A stretch of DNA of 64,000 nucleotides, from positions 57,452,501 through 57,516,500 of the forward strand of contig JAZBRS010000026.1 of the NCBI GenBank assembly GCA_037176725.1, written 5' to 3'. The translations under genes and the position numbers were made by a program. The notes beneath the pieces were generated by a model, which was not told where the DNA came from, made no database searches, and was given only the letters and a program-made list of their open reading frames with translations. Positions 27,641 to 40,600 of this stretch are shown one piece after another (within the stretch, counting starts at the first letter, position 1; every line of letters starts with the position of its first letter). Origin of the DNA: Posidonia oceanica. Taxonomy: Eukaryota > Streptophyta > Magnoliopsida > Alismatales > Posidoniaceae.

Positions 27641-28109
27641 TTCTCCTTTTCGGCGTGACCTTGTCCCAGGAAGACGAGATCACGCACCCCCTTTCTGCGA
27701 TGGGAGAGTTGGCCTCTCTCCCCTCGCGCCCTTCTTTCCTGCTAGCTTGCTCCCCGGGCGGGGACCAGCTGCACCCTGTTTTCCTTCGCTTTGTCGTGCA
27801 AGTCTGCCCTCCCTGCCAGACATTTGCACCACATCGCGCCTTTTTACCATTTTCTTGCATCATCTCTGCACTTTCTTAGCTAGCACTGCATGTCATTTTA
27901 GCATCATCAGTATCACTTGCACAGCATCAGCATTTTTCTTATAGCTGCACTAACTTCTATACTAACTCTTGCATTGCATTTAGCATATCACACACAGCAC
28001 AGCATCCATCTGCACTGGCATTTTGCATTGCGGCAACGGGCTACGATCTTCGGTGCATCCGCCGAATAAGTAGCTCACGCCCATAGCAACCCGCTGCTCC
28101 CGCCGGTCA
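27641..28109 (+). other. E1 3' region, last part before the PPT structure
   Basis: Non-coding. A possible larger stem has GCGTGA (27653-27658) and TCACGC (27680-27685). From about 27880 the sequence becomes rich in GCAT/CATC (TTGCATTGCATTTAGCAT) and is similar to the E2 sequence at 47870-48020 and, reverse-complemented, to E3 next to 51390. No gene is seen. Confidence 0.6.
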
Positions 28110-28191
28110 GATGGGGTGTCTTGTCAACCCTGAGCAGCGGCCGCGCTCCACTTGCCCTCGCTCAGGGAGGGGCATCTGTTGACACCCCATC
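28110..28191 (+). promoter_or_regulatory. Polypurine tract inside a nested stem at the 3' LTR edge
   Basis: The polypurine tract AGGGAGGGG is at 28164-28172, followed by CATC and the LTR start at 28177. An inner stem pairs CCCTGAGC (28128-28135) with GCTCAGGG (28160-28167). An outer stem pairs GATGGGGTGTC plus GTCAAC (28110-28128) with GTTGACACCCCATC (28178-28191), the first bases of the LTR. In E2 the LTR begins GTAGAC and its upstream partner is GTCTAC, a compensatory change. Plus-strand priming would start at this tract. Confidence 0.75.
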
Positions 28192-31100
28192 TTGGCAGGC
28201 CTAGACCTTTGGAGCCCTCTTGTTGGTTGCTGGATCAAACCCCAACCAAACCCTAACCCTAACCCTCCTCTCAACCCTTCAAAATCAGCCCATTTTGGCC
28301 TAAACCTCTACCCCCCTTCCCAACCTCAAAACCTAACCAAAATTCATAGGAAAACCCACCACTATCCACTCAACAAACCTACCCAAAAACCTAGGAATTT
28401 CCAAGCCTGACCCATTCCCAAAAATCCTAGAAAACTTAGGTGAAACTACCCTTTTTCTATACCTTGAAACCCCTCCAAAACCTCCTTAGAATCAAACCAA
28501 AATTTCAGACCCAAGACTTCAAAATCTAGACTACCCACCCACCAATTTTCACCCCATTCCAAGACCTTTAAGACCTCCATTCACTCAAATTATCCTTTTC
28601 TCTCTCCGGAATTATCGTTTTCTCTCTCCTCTCTCTCTCCTAATTATCATCTCCCTTTTTCCCCCCTTCTCATCCTTTTTTGGGTCTGGCTGTGGGCCCC
28701 CTCTGTGCTTCTACCCTTCCTCTATCTTATCCTGGTTTTTACTTTATTTTCAACACTTTTTTCTGATTTTTTAAAAATCGTTTTCTTCCAATCTATCCTT
28801 TTCCCTTTTATTCCCCTTTTTATTCCATTTCTTCCCTCCTTCTCTTTTCCTTTTCTCCCTTTTGCAAAAATCCACAAAAACCCATAAAAATCTGTAAAAT
28901 CTCAAAACATAAAACAAACAAATCAGTACACTAAGAAAAACAATTAAAAAATGTTAAACAAGCAATTAACAACTTAAACTTAACTTAAGCAAGCTAAAAA
29001 GAAAACCAAGCATGCAAACTAAAAAATGCAAAACAAATCAAAAGAAAACACTGAAAAATCAAGGAAAAAGCTAAAGTAAAATCAAAACCCACCAAAGGTA
29101 AAAACCCATCAGAGGAATTAAAAAACAAACCCAAAAAGAAGAATTAAAAAATCAAATACTAGAACAAGTAATTAAGAAAGGCAAAAGACTTAACCTAATA
29201 AACATAAGAAAAACAAGTAAAAACTTAATTAAAAAAAAAAAGAGAAAAGAAAACACATCTGAAAAGCTTAAAAACACCCTATCAAACCAGAAAAATCCAA
29301 CTAAAAACTTCAAGAAAAATCCATAAATAAAAAATCAAGACATAACTTAAAAGACTTAAGAAAGAAAAACCCTAAGAAGACTACAACTTTAAAATCTAAA
29401 ACCAACCCTAAATTAATACGAAATAAATCCTAAAAAATCCTAATCAATACCCTAAATGCCCAACAAAAGAAATAAAATTTTTAAAATAATTTGAAAAGGG
29501 ATTAACAAACATTTAAACAAGTGAAAACTAATTAAAAGCAAAACTAAAACCCTAAAACCCTAATCAAGCCCAAAACCCATTCAAACCACACTAATTAACC
29601 AAAAGAAGTCATTAAAAAAAAATCTGATCAAGATCCTAATTCACAGCACAAGCACCCTAATATTTTTACTTATTTTTAATTTACTTTTTTCCTATTTTAT
29701 TTCTCTTCCTTTCCCTTTCTTTCTTTCTTCCTTTTCTCTCTTCTTTCTTTCTTTCTTTCCCTGCCGGGCCCGTCAGCCCACTTCTCTTTTCCCTTCCTTT
29801 TTTTCCTTCTTTTTTTTTCCTCTCGGCCCGCAGCGCAGCCCGGCCTGCCTCCTTCCTCCTTCTTCTTCCTTCTTCTTCCTCAGCTTCCATCGTCTCCTCC
29901 CGCGAAGCTAACAGGACTCCCTCATTTTTTTAAAATTCAAGCTCTCCCTCTCCATCCAATCAAGCAACAGGTCGCTCCTTCTCTCTCGCCTCTCAGTGGC
30001 TCTTCCGGTGAGGCAATTACTGCCTGTCAGATCGCCGCTCGTCTCCCTCAGCTGCAGTGAACGGCGCCGGTGGAATTCGAATTCCACAGCTCGCGCCCAG
30101 CAGCTTCCGGCTTCTGATAAAAGCCTTGCTTGATACCTCCTTCGAACACCTTTTTTTTTTGCCATCCGAGTGTGAGTGCCAGACCAGGGAGGAACCCAGA
30201 GTTGAATCCAATTCCAGAGAGCCATTTCCTTTGCAATTCTTCCACCTGCAACTCATCCCTTTTCTTCTCTGTCTCCTCCACTTCCAGAAGAGAGAGTGGC
30301 CAGAGAGAGTGGTTTGGGAGTCACCTCTGCATCCCGGAGAGAGACTCCAATCCCCCAGCCTCCTCCACCCAATTCCCTTCCCTTTCTCTGCCGAAACATT
30401 CAGCAGACGTCCCTCTTCCTTTTCCAATCCCCCAATACCACTCCAAGCCTCCACACTTCTCCCCATTGCTCCCCCAAGTTCACCCAAAACCCAGCCATTT
30501 CCCAGCCTCATTCCCCGGCCATTCCACCCACTGAAACCACCTAAAACCACCCAGAGACACCCTGATCACCAGACCTGCAACCCAGCTCCATTCACTCACA
30601 ATTCCCATCACTCCAACCCGCAACTCCCCCCCAAACTTCACCTAGTCACTCACCAGGCCTCCACCTTTCTAAAGCCCCCGGCCTCGAACCCAACCGCTCA
30701 CCACAGCTTCCAGACTCCACCACAAACACTTACGCCACTCACTGATCAGAAAACCGGCCGACTTCCAATCTCCATCTACAGCCTCCCAAAAAACAATTCA
30801 ACCACCCAGAACCACTCCCCGCACCTCCAGCAATCTCCCAGAACGCTCCATCCAAGCCGACGAGCAGCGGACACCTCCCTCGACCTCCGGCAGCATCCTC
30901 TGAACCCAGAAAAGCCAAAACGTTACCTGAGCTGCAGAACTTCGGTCCGGTCGATCAGGAAGCACCGGAGGGACGTTCTGAAGTGATTCCAACCTCCGCG
31001 AGCAGCCGGCAACGTCTGCAGCAACCAGACGGCCTCCACCGGCGACAGCTGAAGTCACTGACGTCGGGGGAGCGACTCAGGCGCGGGAAAAGGTAATCAC

Positions 31101-34100
31101 TGCTTCCCCTAGCTTCCTCTCCTTCTTCTCTTGCTTCCCCAGCCTTTAGAATAGGCTTTCCGGACCTCCTGCTCCGTCTTCAGCTCGCCGGACAGTCCTC
31201 CTTCTCCGGCGCCGGCTGCTTTTCCTCCGGACACTCCGACCAGCAGAGCGAGTTCCAGCCGACCCCCGGAGCTCCGGACGATCGCCGACGTCGCTCTCCG
31301 CCTTCCCACGCATCCTCAGCCTCCCCCGTCGACGGCACGAGCTCTGGAAGCTTCGAGCTACAGTGATAGTCGCCGTCGACGATCAACACTGTTTACTTAT
31401 TTTTCAGTTTATATAGTTTTAGGGTAAATATTGCATGTCTGTCCTAAGTTTCCTCATTTTTGCATTCCAGTCCTTATTTCGTTTATTCTGCTTGATTTTT
31501 AATTAAATACTTTGCTAAATTGCACGATCTGTTTATGTTTTTCAATATTTGCAAGTAGATCCATTTACTGTGCTGTGCTGTTATGATATTTTGCAGTTTA
31601 GTCCTCCTGTTTTCTTTTTTTTGCACTTAAGTCCTGTACCAAGTCAGTTCATTTATTTACTCATATTTTACCATACTGCATTGCATCCTGGCCCCTTGCA
31701 TGTTTTTATTTTTGCATTTAAGTCCCATGCACTGTTAGAACTTAGGATTATTTTTTATTTTTGCATACTGCATTGCATTCCAAGTCCCTGCATTTTTCTA
31801 TTTTTGCATTTAAGTCCATGCACTGTAGAAACTTAGGTTCTGATTTTTATTTTTGGTTGATGCATTGCATATTTGCCCCTCTACTTTATCATATTTGCAG
31901 TTAGGTCCATTTTAAATGGACAGTAACTGTGCTGCATGCATTTTAACTTACTGCATTGCATTTTTAACCCCATATTTTCCAGAAATTGCACTGTGGTCCT
32001 GTCATTTAATTTTCAGAGCATATTTTCCATACTAAATTGCATTTTTAGCCCCTGCATGATTTCAAAATCACACTTCGGTCCCTGCATGCTTTAAAAATCA
32101 TGTGAAAAGACCATTTTGCCCCTAGGTTGCACTTTAGCCCCTATGCCTACCAAATTTCATACAGACCTTCCACTAGTACTCCCAGACTCCCCAGGACCTT
32201 GTTTTCTGGAAAATTTGCATCTTAGACCCTAGATTTTTTCAAAATTGCACTCTGACCCCTTTTGGTTTCAAAATCTCTTTCAAAGCATACCTTCTTTTCA
32301 AAACACCTTTCTGAGCCTAGTTTTTTGCCAAATAGACCCTTGTCTTCCCCTGTTTTCAAAATCCTCCCCTGTGGAACCCTGTTTTCTGGGAAATTTGCAC
32401 TTTTAGCCCCTCTTCTTTTTTCAAAATGCTTTCTGAACTCCTGGTTTTTCTCAAATTACTTCTCTTTGCTTTTCTTGCTTTTGCATGCATCCTGCACTCA
32501 TTTAGTCTTGCATTTTAGCATCTTCTTGCACACACTAAGCACTTCTAGCTCCCTTTCACTTGGGAGGACCCTTTTGCACATCCCTAGGACCTCCTGAACA
32601 CCTAGATCTGTTCTTCTCCCCTGTTCTGGCCCTTCTGCCTTGGAGCTGCGATATCTTCCAATCCGGCCGTTGGATCTTCTCAAGTGAGCTGCCCAAGCGA
32701 CCGCAGCGAAGCGCTCTTCAGCATAGACCAGACAGATTTCAGATCAGGCTCCCGGATTTCCTGGTATGTCCTCCTGAACCCCTGCATTGCATTCATTTGC
32801 ATGGCATTTGCACAGTTTTCCTTGTTTTCGCTTTCTGTCTCTTTGAGCATGTAGAATAGGACTTCCCCTTTCTGCTTGTCTATCCAAATCCTCGTTTCGC
32901 GTTTCCCTGTGCGTTTCGTGTTGCGTTCTCCCTGGATTTGCCACTTTATGTGACTTTCTTCCCCTTTTTCCACGATCCGATCGCATCGCGAGCTTTGGGC
33001 AGCATGCGAGACACACCGTGGAACGGTTTAGTGGGAAACAGTCGCAAAGAGGTGGTAATCCCTCCATTTGCCCCTTCTCCCCTCAGTAGGTCTTCACACC
33101 TACTCTGAGTGGTCCTAAACAGCGTTTGTTCTTATACACACGTTGTCTTGCCTCCCCTTCGACCCCTTTTAATCTCTTTCTGCATCCTCGCATTTGCATG
33201 GCTTTTTCGAGGTTTTTGCTTCACTGTTTTGGCACCGTTTCGCGTGCCCGCCCTCGTTTTCGCTCCGTTTTGCGTGCCCATCTGTTTTCTTGTCTCGTTT
33301 TGCGCACTGTCTTGCCTTCTCGTTCGTTTTGCGTGCCGGTTTTATTCTTTCGCCCCGTTTTGCGTACCTTTCTGTTTTCTCGTCCTGTTTTGCGTACCTT
33401 CTTGCTCTCTTGTCTCGTTTTGCGCGCTGCCTTGTTTTCCGCTCGTTTTGCGTGATGGTTTCGCTCTTTCGCATCGTTTTGCGTGCGTAGTTCGCTTCCC
33501 GCCTCGTTTTGCGTGTTTCGCGCCGTTTTCTCTTGCATGTCGATCTCATTGCATGGTTTTCACGCTGTTTTGTTTTCTCGCTTGCATTTGCATATAGGGC
33601 TGTGATGCTTACTGCCTGGAGTTCTCACGAGCTAGGTTACGCTTGGTTCGGAACACAGACAGCGCAGCTGAGCACTTAGAGAGCACGTTTACTTCCTTGC
33701 ATCGTTTCTTCCCACTTAGAGCACTCCTTGAGCATTCATTTAGGCATTCATAGGCACATAGGCATTCAATCCTGCATCTTTCTGCGTATGCGAGCGTAAG
33801 CCTAGAAAGACCGATTTTCGGGCGTGTCGGGGGTGCCTAATACCTTCCCCGCACGTAACAGGAGTCCTTACCCTGTCTTTTGGCCCGCAATGACCGTACC
33901 GCCCTTATCCTAGGCTAGAGTCATCTCATTTGCATTTGTTTGCATTCGTTTCCCTTTGCATTGCTTTGCTTTGCATTTATCGCTCGGTTTTGCGCGTTAA
34001 TTCACGCATTACCCCGGTTTTCCTCGTCTTCCGTTAATAGACGTGGTGGCGACTCTGATTTGTCTTATCTTTTCCTTTTTCTCCTCGATTTTAAGTGTTT

Positions 34101-34173
34101 TTCGAGTTGAGCCTCTTCCTCGGATCTCAATCGCCGCTAAATAGCGAGCCTGGTTCCGATCGGGATCGCTACA
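28177..34173 (+). mobile_element. E1 3' LTR (5,997 bp)
   Basis: It is the same length as the 5' LTR and collinear at an offset of 21,940 bp throughout. By eye about 17 substitutions separate the two, many of them transitions. It carries the same donor-like site (about 31093), TTGCAT zone, minisatellite (about 33223-33530), PBS echo (34047-34055) and terminal core. It ends ATCGCTACA and is followed by ACCGC. Confidence 0.95.
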
Positions 34174-34178
34174 ACCGC
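34174..34178 (+). repeat. Target site duplication of E1, right copy
   Basis: ACCGC matches 6232-6236 exactly. Joining the flanks restores the E2 leader, which continues with CCATGCTTCTGGC, matching the E1 leader near 13113. Confidence 0.95.
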
Positions 34179-34635
34179 CCATGCTTCTGGCAGGGTCAAG
34201 GCCACCTATGCACCACTACGTCACCACTTGAGCTTTGGGCCGGGATTAAGACGTGGGACCTGCTTTTTCTAGCCTGAGTTGGCAACCCGTACACCCATGA
34301 GCGTTCGAAGTAGACTACCTACTAGGACACCCTAGATTGGTGAGGGAGAGCATGCTAGAAAGCATACATTTGCATTCATATCATACATCAAAGCACTTGC
34401 ACCTTTTACTTTCGGGTTCTAATCCCTTGTTATTTGTTTGCCATTCGCGTAGAGGTCAATCAGCGAGTTCCTTAGCTGGAGCTTGAGTGCCTTCTCTTAC
34501 TGATGCCCCTGTTGCGACCCCTGCTTTTGATCATCCCCCCTTCTGAGCTACTTCGCTTTCGCGAACATAGCTCCTCCTAGGATTCGCCCTCTTGTCCCCT
34601 ACCGTAGCCCTGTGATCACCCATTCTCGGTCAGTG
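34179..34635 (+). other. E2 5' leader, part after the E1 insertion
   Basis: This continues the leader cut at 6236. It keeps the GAGCTTTGGGCCGGG motif (about 34230) and the acceptor-like ATTCGCGTAG (AG at 34451-34452). It leads to the E2 gag ATG at 34636. No gene is seen in it. Confidence 0.75.
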
Positions 34636-37600
34636 ATGGCCCAGTTTGTTGGTGATTCCTAGGTCCCTGTTGCCCCGGAGGTGGCCCTTCTTTCGGTCCC
34701 TTCGGCTCCTGTATTGACTCCCTCTGTGCCAGCGTCTCCTTCTCTGGTACAGCTGCCTCCCTCTTAGTCTGTGGGGCAGTGGCAGGCTCCGTGGGACCCG
34801 GTTGCCAAGACTGTCATGGTAACCGCCGCCCGCGCTCCAAAGACACCGCTGACTCCTCCTCCCCAGGGTAATGTCACTTTTGACACTCACCCTACTGTGG
34901 TGAATCTCGCCTTAGGACCTTCGCCCCTTGGACAATCTGTGTCCCAGCCGCTTGATTCTGCTCCCCCGCCAATCCTGCAACTCAGCATACCTACTGACGG
35001 GTCCCCTGAGATGCAGTATCAGCAGTTGATGGAGACTGCCTAGAGACTGCAGGGCATGGCTTTATCTCTCCGCCCCTCATTTACTCCTACTACTGCTGAG
35101 GCTCCGCTGCGACCCGCTCTCGTGTCGCAGGCATTCCCTTCTGCTCCCCCGCCCAGACCATCGCCTCAGCTACTCATTGCTTTGGCGATGGGGGCCCAGC
35201 TTCCACCTCCTGCATATGCACAACACCCTGCACAGCATCCTCCTCTGGCACCTAGTGGTCAGTCCTTGGGACTGGTCGGAGCGTAGTATCCCTCTGGCCC
35301 GTAGCCCGGCACCGTGCCGGTGCAGCAGCTGACGCTCCAGCACTTTGCATCACCTGTTACTCAGCAAGCTAGTTATTCATATCCCCTGCATCAGCAATAC
35401 CTTGCCCCAGCATACATGCTAGCACACATTACACACCCGCATGGATACGCCGCCCATCCCGTCGCTCCACTAGGCGATGTGATGGTCGACCCAAAGGAGC
35501 ACCTTGGTGTGTCCTATGCGGCGTATGTGGCCCCTGCCCCTGCTGTACCACCTCCTTTGGTAGAAGCTCCAGAATCCAACGACGATCGGTTCGCCGTTCT
35601 GGAGAAAGCACTTCGACAAGTGCAGGGTACAGACCACCAGTCTTACCAATTCCGGGACCTCTATTACTTCCCAGAGGTGGTGCTCCCACCGAAGTTCCGC
35701 ATCCTGGTATTTGAAAAATATAATGGTAGAGGCTGTCCTATAGCACATCTGAAGGCGTACTGCGGAGATCTCGCTCAACTCCAAGCTGACGAGAGGTTGC
35801 TAATCCGCTTGTTCCAGAAAAGTCTAAGTGGCCCTGCGCTCAAGTGGTTCACCTCACTTGATATGGCCAGCATCAAGACGTGGACGTGGAACGACCTCAG
35901 CCAGGCATTCCTGGGATAATATTCCTTCAACCTGGACCTAGTCCCTAAGCGCGCGGACCTGGTCACATTAAAGTAGAACCCCGACGAGCCGTTCGGGGAG
36001 TATGTCGGCCGCTGGCGCGCACTCGCTTCGCAGGTTCGAGATGGACCCTCTGATGAGGAGTCCCTCGAGATTGTGATCGGGGGTGCGCAGCCCGCTGTCG
36101 AGGCTCTGCTCAGCATTCAACCTGTCACAACCTTCACTGCACTGATTCGGGCAGGCACCCGCGTGGAGAGTTCGCTACGGAGTGGCAACTTCCCGACGCT
36201 CTCCGCATTTGCCAAGCAGACCACCACCAGCAGCAATAGCAACAACACCAGTAGCAACAGTAGTGGTACCACCAGCAGCCGGCCCAAGAAGAAGGACTCT
36301 CCGAAACCTACTATTGCCTACGTCGACCCTACGCCCGTGCCTGTTCAACTGGTGGTTCGGCCTCCCCCGCATCAAGTAGTATATGCACCAGCACCTAGAG
36401 CACCTCCCACACCACAAATCACTACCACCGCCCAACCGGTGTATCCTGCCGCACCGGCCCGGCAAGCATAGCCCCAGGGGCAAAGGCGACCACGACGTCA
36501 ATTCACCATACTAGTGGAGCCGTTGAGCGCCGTCCTCCCCAAGGTTGCGACATTTCTGAGGTTTCCCGAAGCTCGCCTGTTGCCAAATCCACTTTCGTAT
36601 TGGCATAAGGCGCACCTTTTTTGCGACTTTCATCGAGCCGTAAGGCACTCGACGAACAGTTGCCTCACTTTGCGGGACGCCATCCAGAACCTGATCGAAT
36701 CGGGAACGATTTCGATCCACACGCACGAGGCACCTTCATCTGTTCCTTCATCAGCATCAGCCCCTGCACAGGCTTTAGCACCCCCTCATCCCAGCATCGT
36801 CCACTAGCCCCTCCTAGAGCATCCCAATCCGGAAGGTGCGGGGACCTCGAGAATCTATTCTCTCTCCCCCTCTAGGCCTGCTACATCTGTGGTGGACCCC
36901 TTCAAGCTCATTCATGATATCTCGGAGCCCTTTCCTCTAGCTCTTTATCGTGCGGCCATTGCCGGCTCCGAGTCAGGAGTCCATATGATCCAACCGTGCG
37001 CCAGGCCAGGGAGCTCCGCCGCTCGCCCTACCATGCATCCTCAGGCCCCTGCCCCTGTACACCTTCAAGCCAGAACGCAGGCCCAAACCCCTGCCTCCTA
37101 TTTAGGTAGGCCCCCAGTCAGCCTGTTAGCTAGGTCTTAGCTAGGGCCCCCAGCAGCCTACTAGCACCAGTACCCTTCGCCCTATTGCCCAGCCAACCCT
37201 CCGGTGGCCCCTCTTGTGCTCGCAGCACAGGCCCCTACGGTTATTGATTTAACCTGGGACCCCCATCGCGTGCCCTACAACTATGCCATGGAAACATGCG
37301 CAGAAGTCACGCAGTCGGGGAGGGTATACCAGTCCGCAGCACCGGTGGTAAGGCCCAGCCGTCCAGCACCCGCTGCACCTCCACCAGCAAGCCAGCCAAC
37401 AGCACCCCTACCAGTTAGCCAACCCGCAGCACCCCAGCATCAAGCTAACCCCCTGCACCTAGCCCGGTAGAGCCAACCCCTAAAGCATCTCCTCCTATTA
37501 CCAGAAAGCCGCACCATAAAACCGACATTACTTCCCAGCTTAGGAGGGTTAAAGCCGACATTTCCATTTGGGACCTTATACATTCCTCTGCTGAACACCG

Positions 37601-40600
37601 TGAGGCTTTTCTCCGAGTGTTCCAAGCAGCCCGTGTGTCCCAAGCCATAGAACCTGCAGCCTTGGAAAGCATGGTTGGCGTCATCGCGGAGCCTCAGATC
37701 ATCTCTTTCACGAGCGATGAGCTGCCTCCGGTGGGGATTAATCATAACCAACCCTTGTTTGTCATGGTGCAATACAAAAACTTTCGCATTCCCCTATCGC
37801 TGGTTGATAACGGGTCAGGCCTTAATGTCTGTCCGTTGCGCACTGCAACCAGGCTCGAATTCAAAGCCGAGGATATCATTCCGGCGATAAAGGGAATGAC
37901 AGCTTTTGATAATACTCACCATGACGCTCTAGGGATCTTGATTATTCCTCTGATCATTGGCCCGGTCACCTTCGATGTGGAGTTCTACATTGTTGACTTG
38001 GAGCCTAACTTTAATATCCTGCTTGGGCACCCTTGGCTCCACAAGCATCAGGTCATCCCCTCGACCCTCCATCGCATAATCAAGTTTCGCCACGGTGACG
38101 ATGTTATCGTTGTAATGGTGGAAAACTTCGAGAAGGAGCGGATTGAGGCGGTCGCGCCCATCTCTTCACATACTATCCCTTTTGACCCTGAACTTTCAGC
38201 TGCTTTGTATCGAGTTAATCGGTGTGAGCCGGTTAGCTTTGTACCTGATCTTGAATGTGTCAACTCCTTGGCCGTTCACAGTAATCCCTTCTGGATGGTC
38301 AAAAACGTCTGTCACAGGTGGGGCTATGTCAAGGGAATGCCGCTCAGGCGATACGGCCAGGGAATCGCTGAGCCGATCAGAGCAGTAGAGCGAAGAGATT
38401 CTGAAGGTCACGGATATGACTTACAGTCCAGCAAAGACAGATGCATGCTGCCTACGGATCAGACGATGGCTATCCCGCAGGACCTCACTAACTTCACCAG
38501 TTCAGGTATCCTGGATTCAAACAGCAGTGAAGCCCCAGCACATTAGGCGTCATGCCCAAGCTCTCCATTGCCAACCGAAGAATGGGTCTACAACGAGGAC
38601 TACTACTCAGACGAGGAGGAGTCCGGCATAGTGGAGGCAACCCCAACCAGTAACAAGGATCAGCTCGGCGTGACTGCGTCCCGATCAATTTGCTTGGCAC
38701 TCACTAATGAAGTAGTAGAATTGGCAAACCCTAGGGCGGGACTGACAGTTTCCCCTCTTCCTGCAGCATCACCAAGGTCACTGACAGTCGCAGCTGTAGC
38801 ACCAGAGTCAGAAGCACCCCCTCCAGCGTTATCCAGCAGTCAGCCTGTGGCCACAGTCGCGCTAGCATGAAAATCACCTTCTCCAGCGGCACAGTCAGTC
38901 GAATCAGGCGACAGCGTGACTCATCCCACATCATCGACAGCACCACAAGCAAGCCAGGCGGCTCTGTCAGGCACACCGCTGTCAGCTTCAGCAGATCTTG
39001 CTATGCGGAAGATTCTCGCTGCTGCTACCGGGAGACCACCACTGTCACCCACGGGCATCGGCGCTTCACCCCCAAGCATGGCGGCCCAGCCATTGGCCTC
39101 CTAGAAGAGCAGTTGTGCCTCCCCGCCAACAGCAGCAGTAATCCTGGCAGCCTACCCAGCAGCAGCAAAACAGATGCCCCAAGCAGCAGAAAGCCCAGCA
39201 GTCGAGCGAGGGCTGGCCACAAGCCCTGCAGTTGCTTATTACGTCGACTCACCCTTAGATGAGGAGGCAGGAGCGACTGCAGACGCTCAGATTGATTTCT
39301 CAATGGGGGACTTGGAGTAGTTATTCCAGGAGCAGCTCGCGTCGCTGGCGCAAGAAGTGGTAGAGTATGAGATTGCACAGAAGAAGGGGAAGGCTGTGGC
39401 CACAGATCCCTCTATCATGGTTCTAGAGGAAGATCTAGCGCTCGAGGCACCCACCAGACCAGATGAGCTGATCACCCTGCAGCCAGGGAGTGGGTCCAGA
39501 TGGTTCGTGCAGCGCATGCCACACTTAGACAATGCAGCAGGGGGTAGTACCCTGATCAGCTACAAGCCTGATATATCCTTCGCAAGCACACCAAAGCACG
39601 CAGAGGAAGTGATAACACAGCAGATACTAGCAGCATCAACACCACAAGTAGCACCAGTAGCACCGCAAGCAGCAGCAATACAACATGCACCAGTGGCAGC
39701 GCAACATGCACCAGCAGTAGTACAACATGCACCAGCAGCAGTACAACATGCATCAGCAGCGGCACAGCATGCACAAGCAGTAGCGCAGTAGGCACCAACA
39801 ACACAGTAGCAAGCAATAGCACATGCAACCCCCGCGCAGCAAGCAGTAGCACAGTTAGCTTCAGCAGAGCCAGTAGCAGAATCAGCAGAGCCAGTAGCAG
39901 AGTCAGAGCAGGCAGAGCCAGCCGAGGAGCTTGCTAGGACAGAGGTTGCACGCCAAGAGTATAAAAACACTCGGGTAAGCGTGACCATCCTGAAGCGTCA
40001 CCAGGGCCAAGCAGCGGAACACTTGCACTCCTTCGATATCTCAGACCCCACCTTTGAGAATGAGATCCTCTTAGAGCTTATTGCATATAGAGAGGAGGGT
40101 GATGCAGGCGAGGATGAGAATGATGAACCATCGCTTGAGTTCCGGCCCCACGACGACGATCCAGAAGGCCCCAACCTCCATGTCGAAGAGGAGACAGGGG
40201 TTGTCAGCATTGGCACAGTAGAGGAAGTCAGAGAGGTCTGCATTAGCGACCTTTTGTCGCCCCAAGCTAGAGCAAAATTCATCGCATTCTTGAAGGAGTA
40301 TGCGGATGTCTTCGCTTGGAGCTACGAAGATATGGTTGGCCTCGACATTGAGATAGTTGTGCACAACCTGCCCTTAGACCCAAATGCAAGGCCAATAAAG
40401 CAGAAGCTAAGGCGATGGCGACCGCAATGGCTACTCATGATCAAAGAAGAGATCATGAAGCAGCACAATGTTAACTTCCTCAAGGTCGTCCTTTACGCTG
40501 AGTGGCTTACAAATGTCGTGCCAGTGCCCAAGAAGGATGGACGAGTCTGCATGTGCATCGACTATCGGGACCTGAACAAGGTGAGTCCCAAGGATGATTT

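Larger units (their letters stand above)
6237..34173 (+). mobile_element. E1: complete Ogre/Tat Ty3-gypsy retrotransposon, 27.9 kb
   Basis: This complete element has identical-length LTRs (5,997 bp each), a tRNA-Arg-type PBS, one intact Gag-Pol ORF, a second intact ORF after pol, a long hairpin-rich 3' region, a polypurine tract and a perfect 5-bp target duplication. The order of pol domains (PR, RT, RNH, second RNH, INT) and the size place it in the Tat lineage, close to Ogre. By eye I count about 17 single-base differences between its LTRs and no length change, so it is a recent insertion and may still be competent. It lies in the 5' leader of E2, its own distant relative. Confidence 0.95.
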
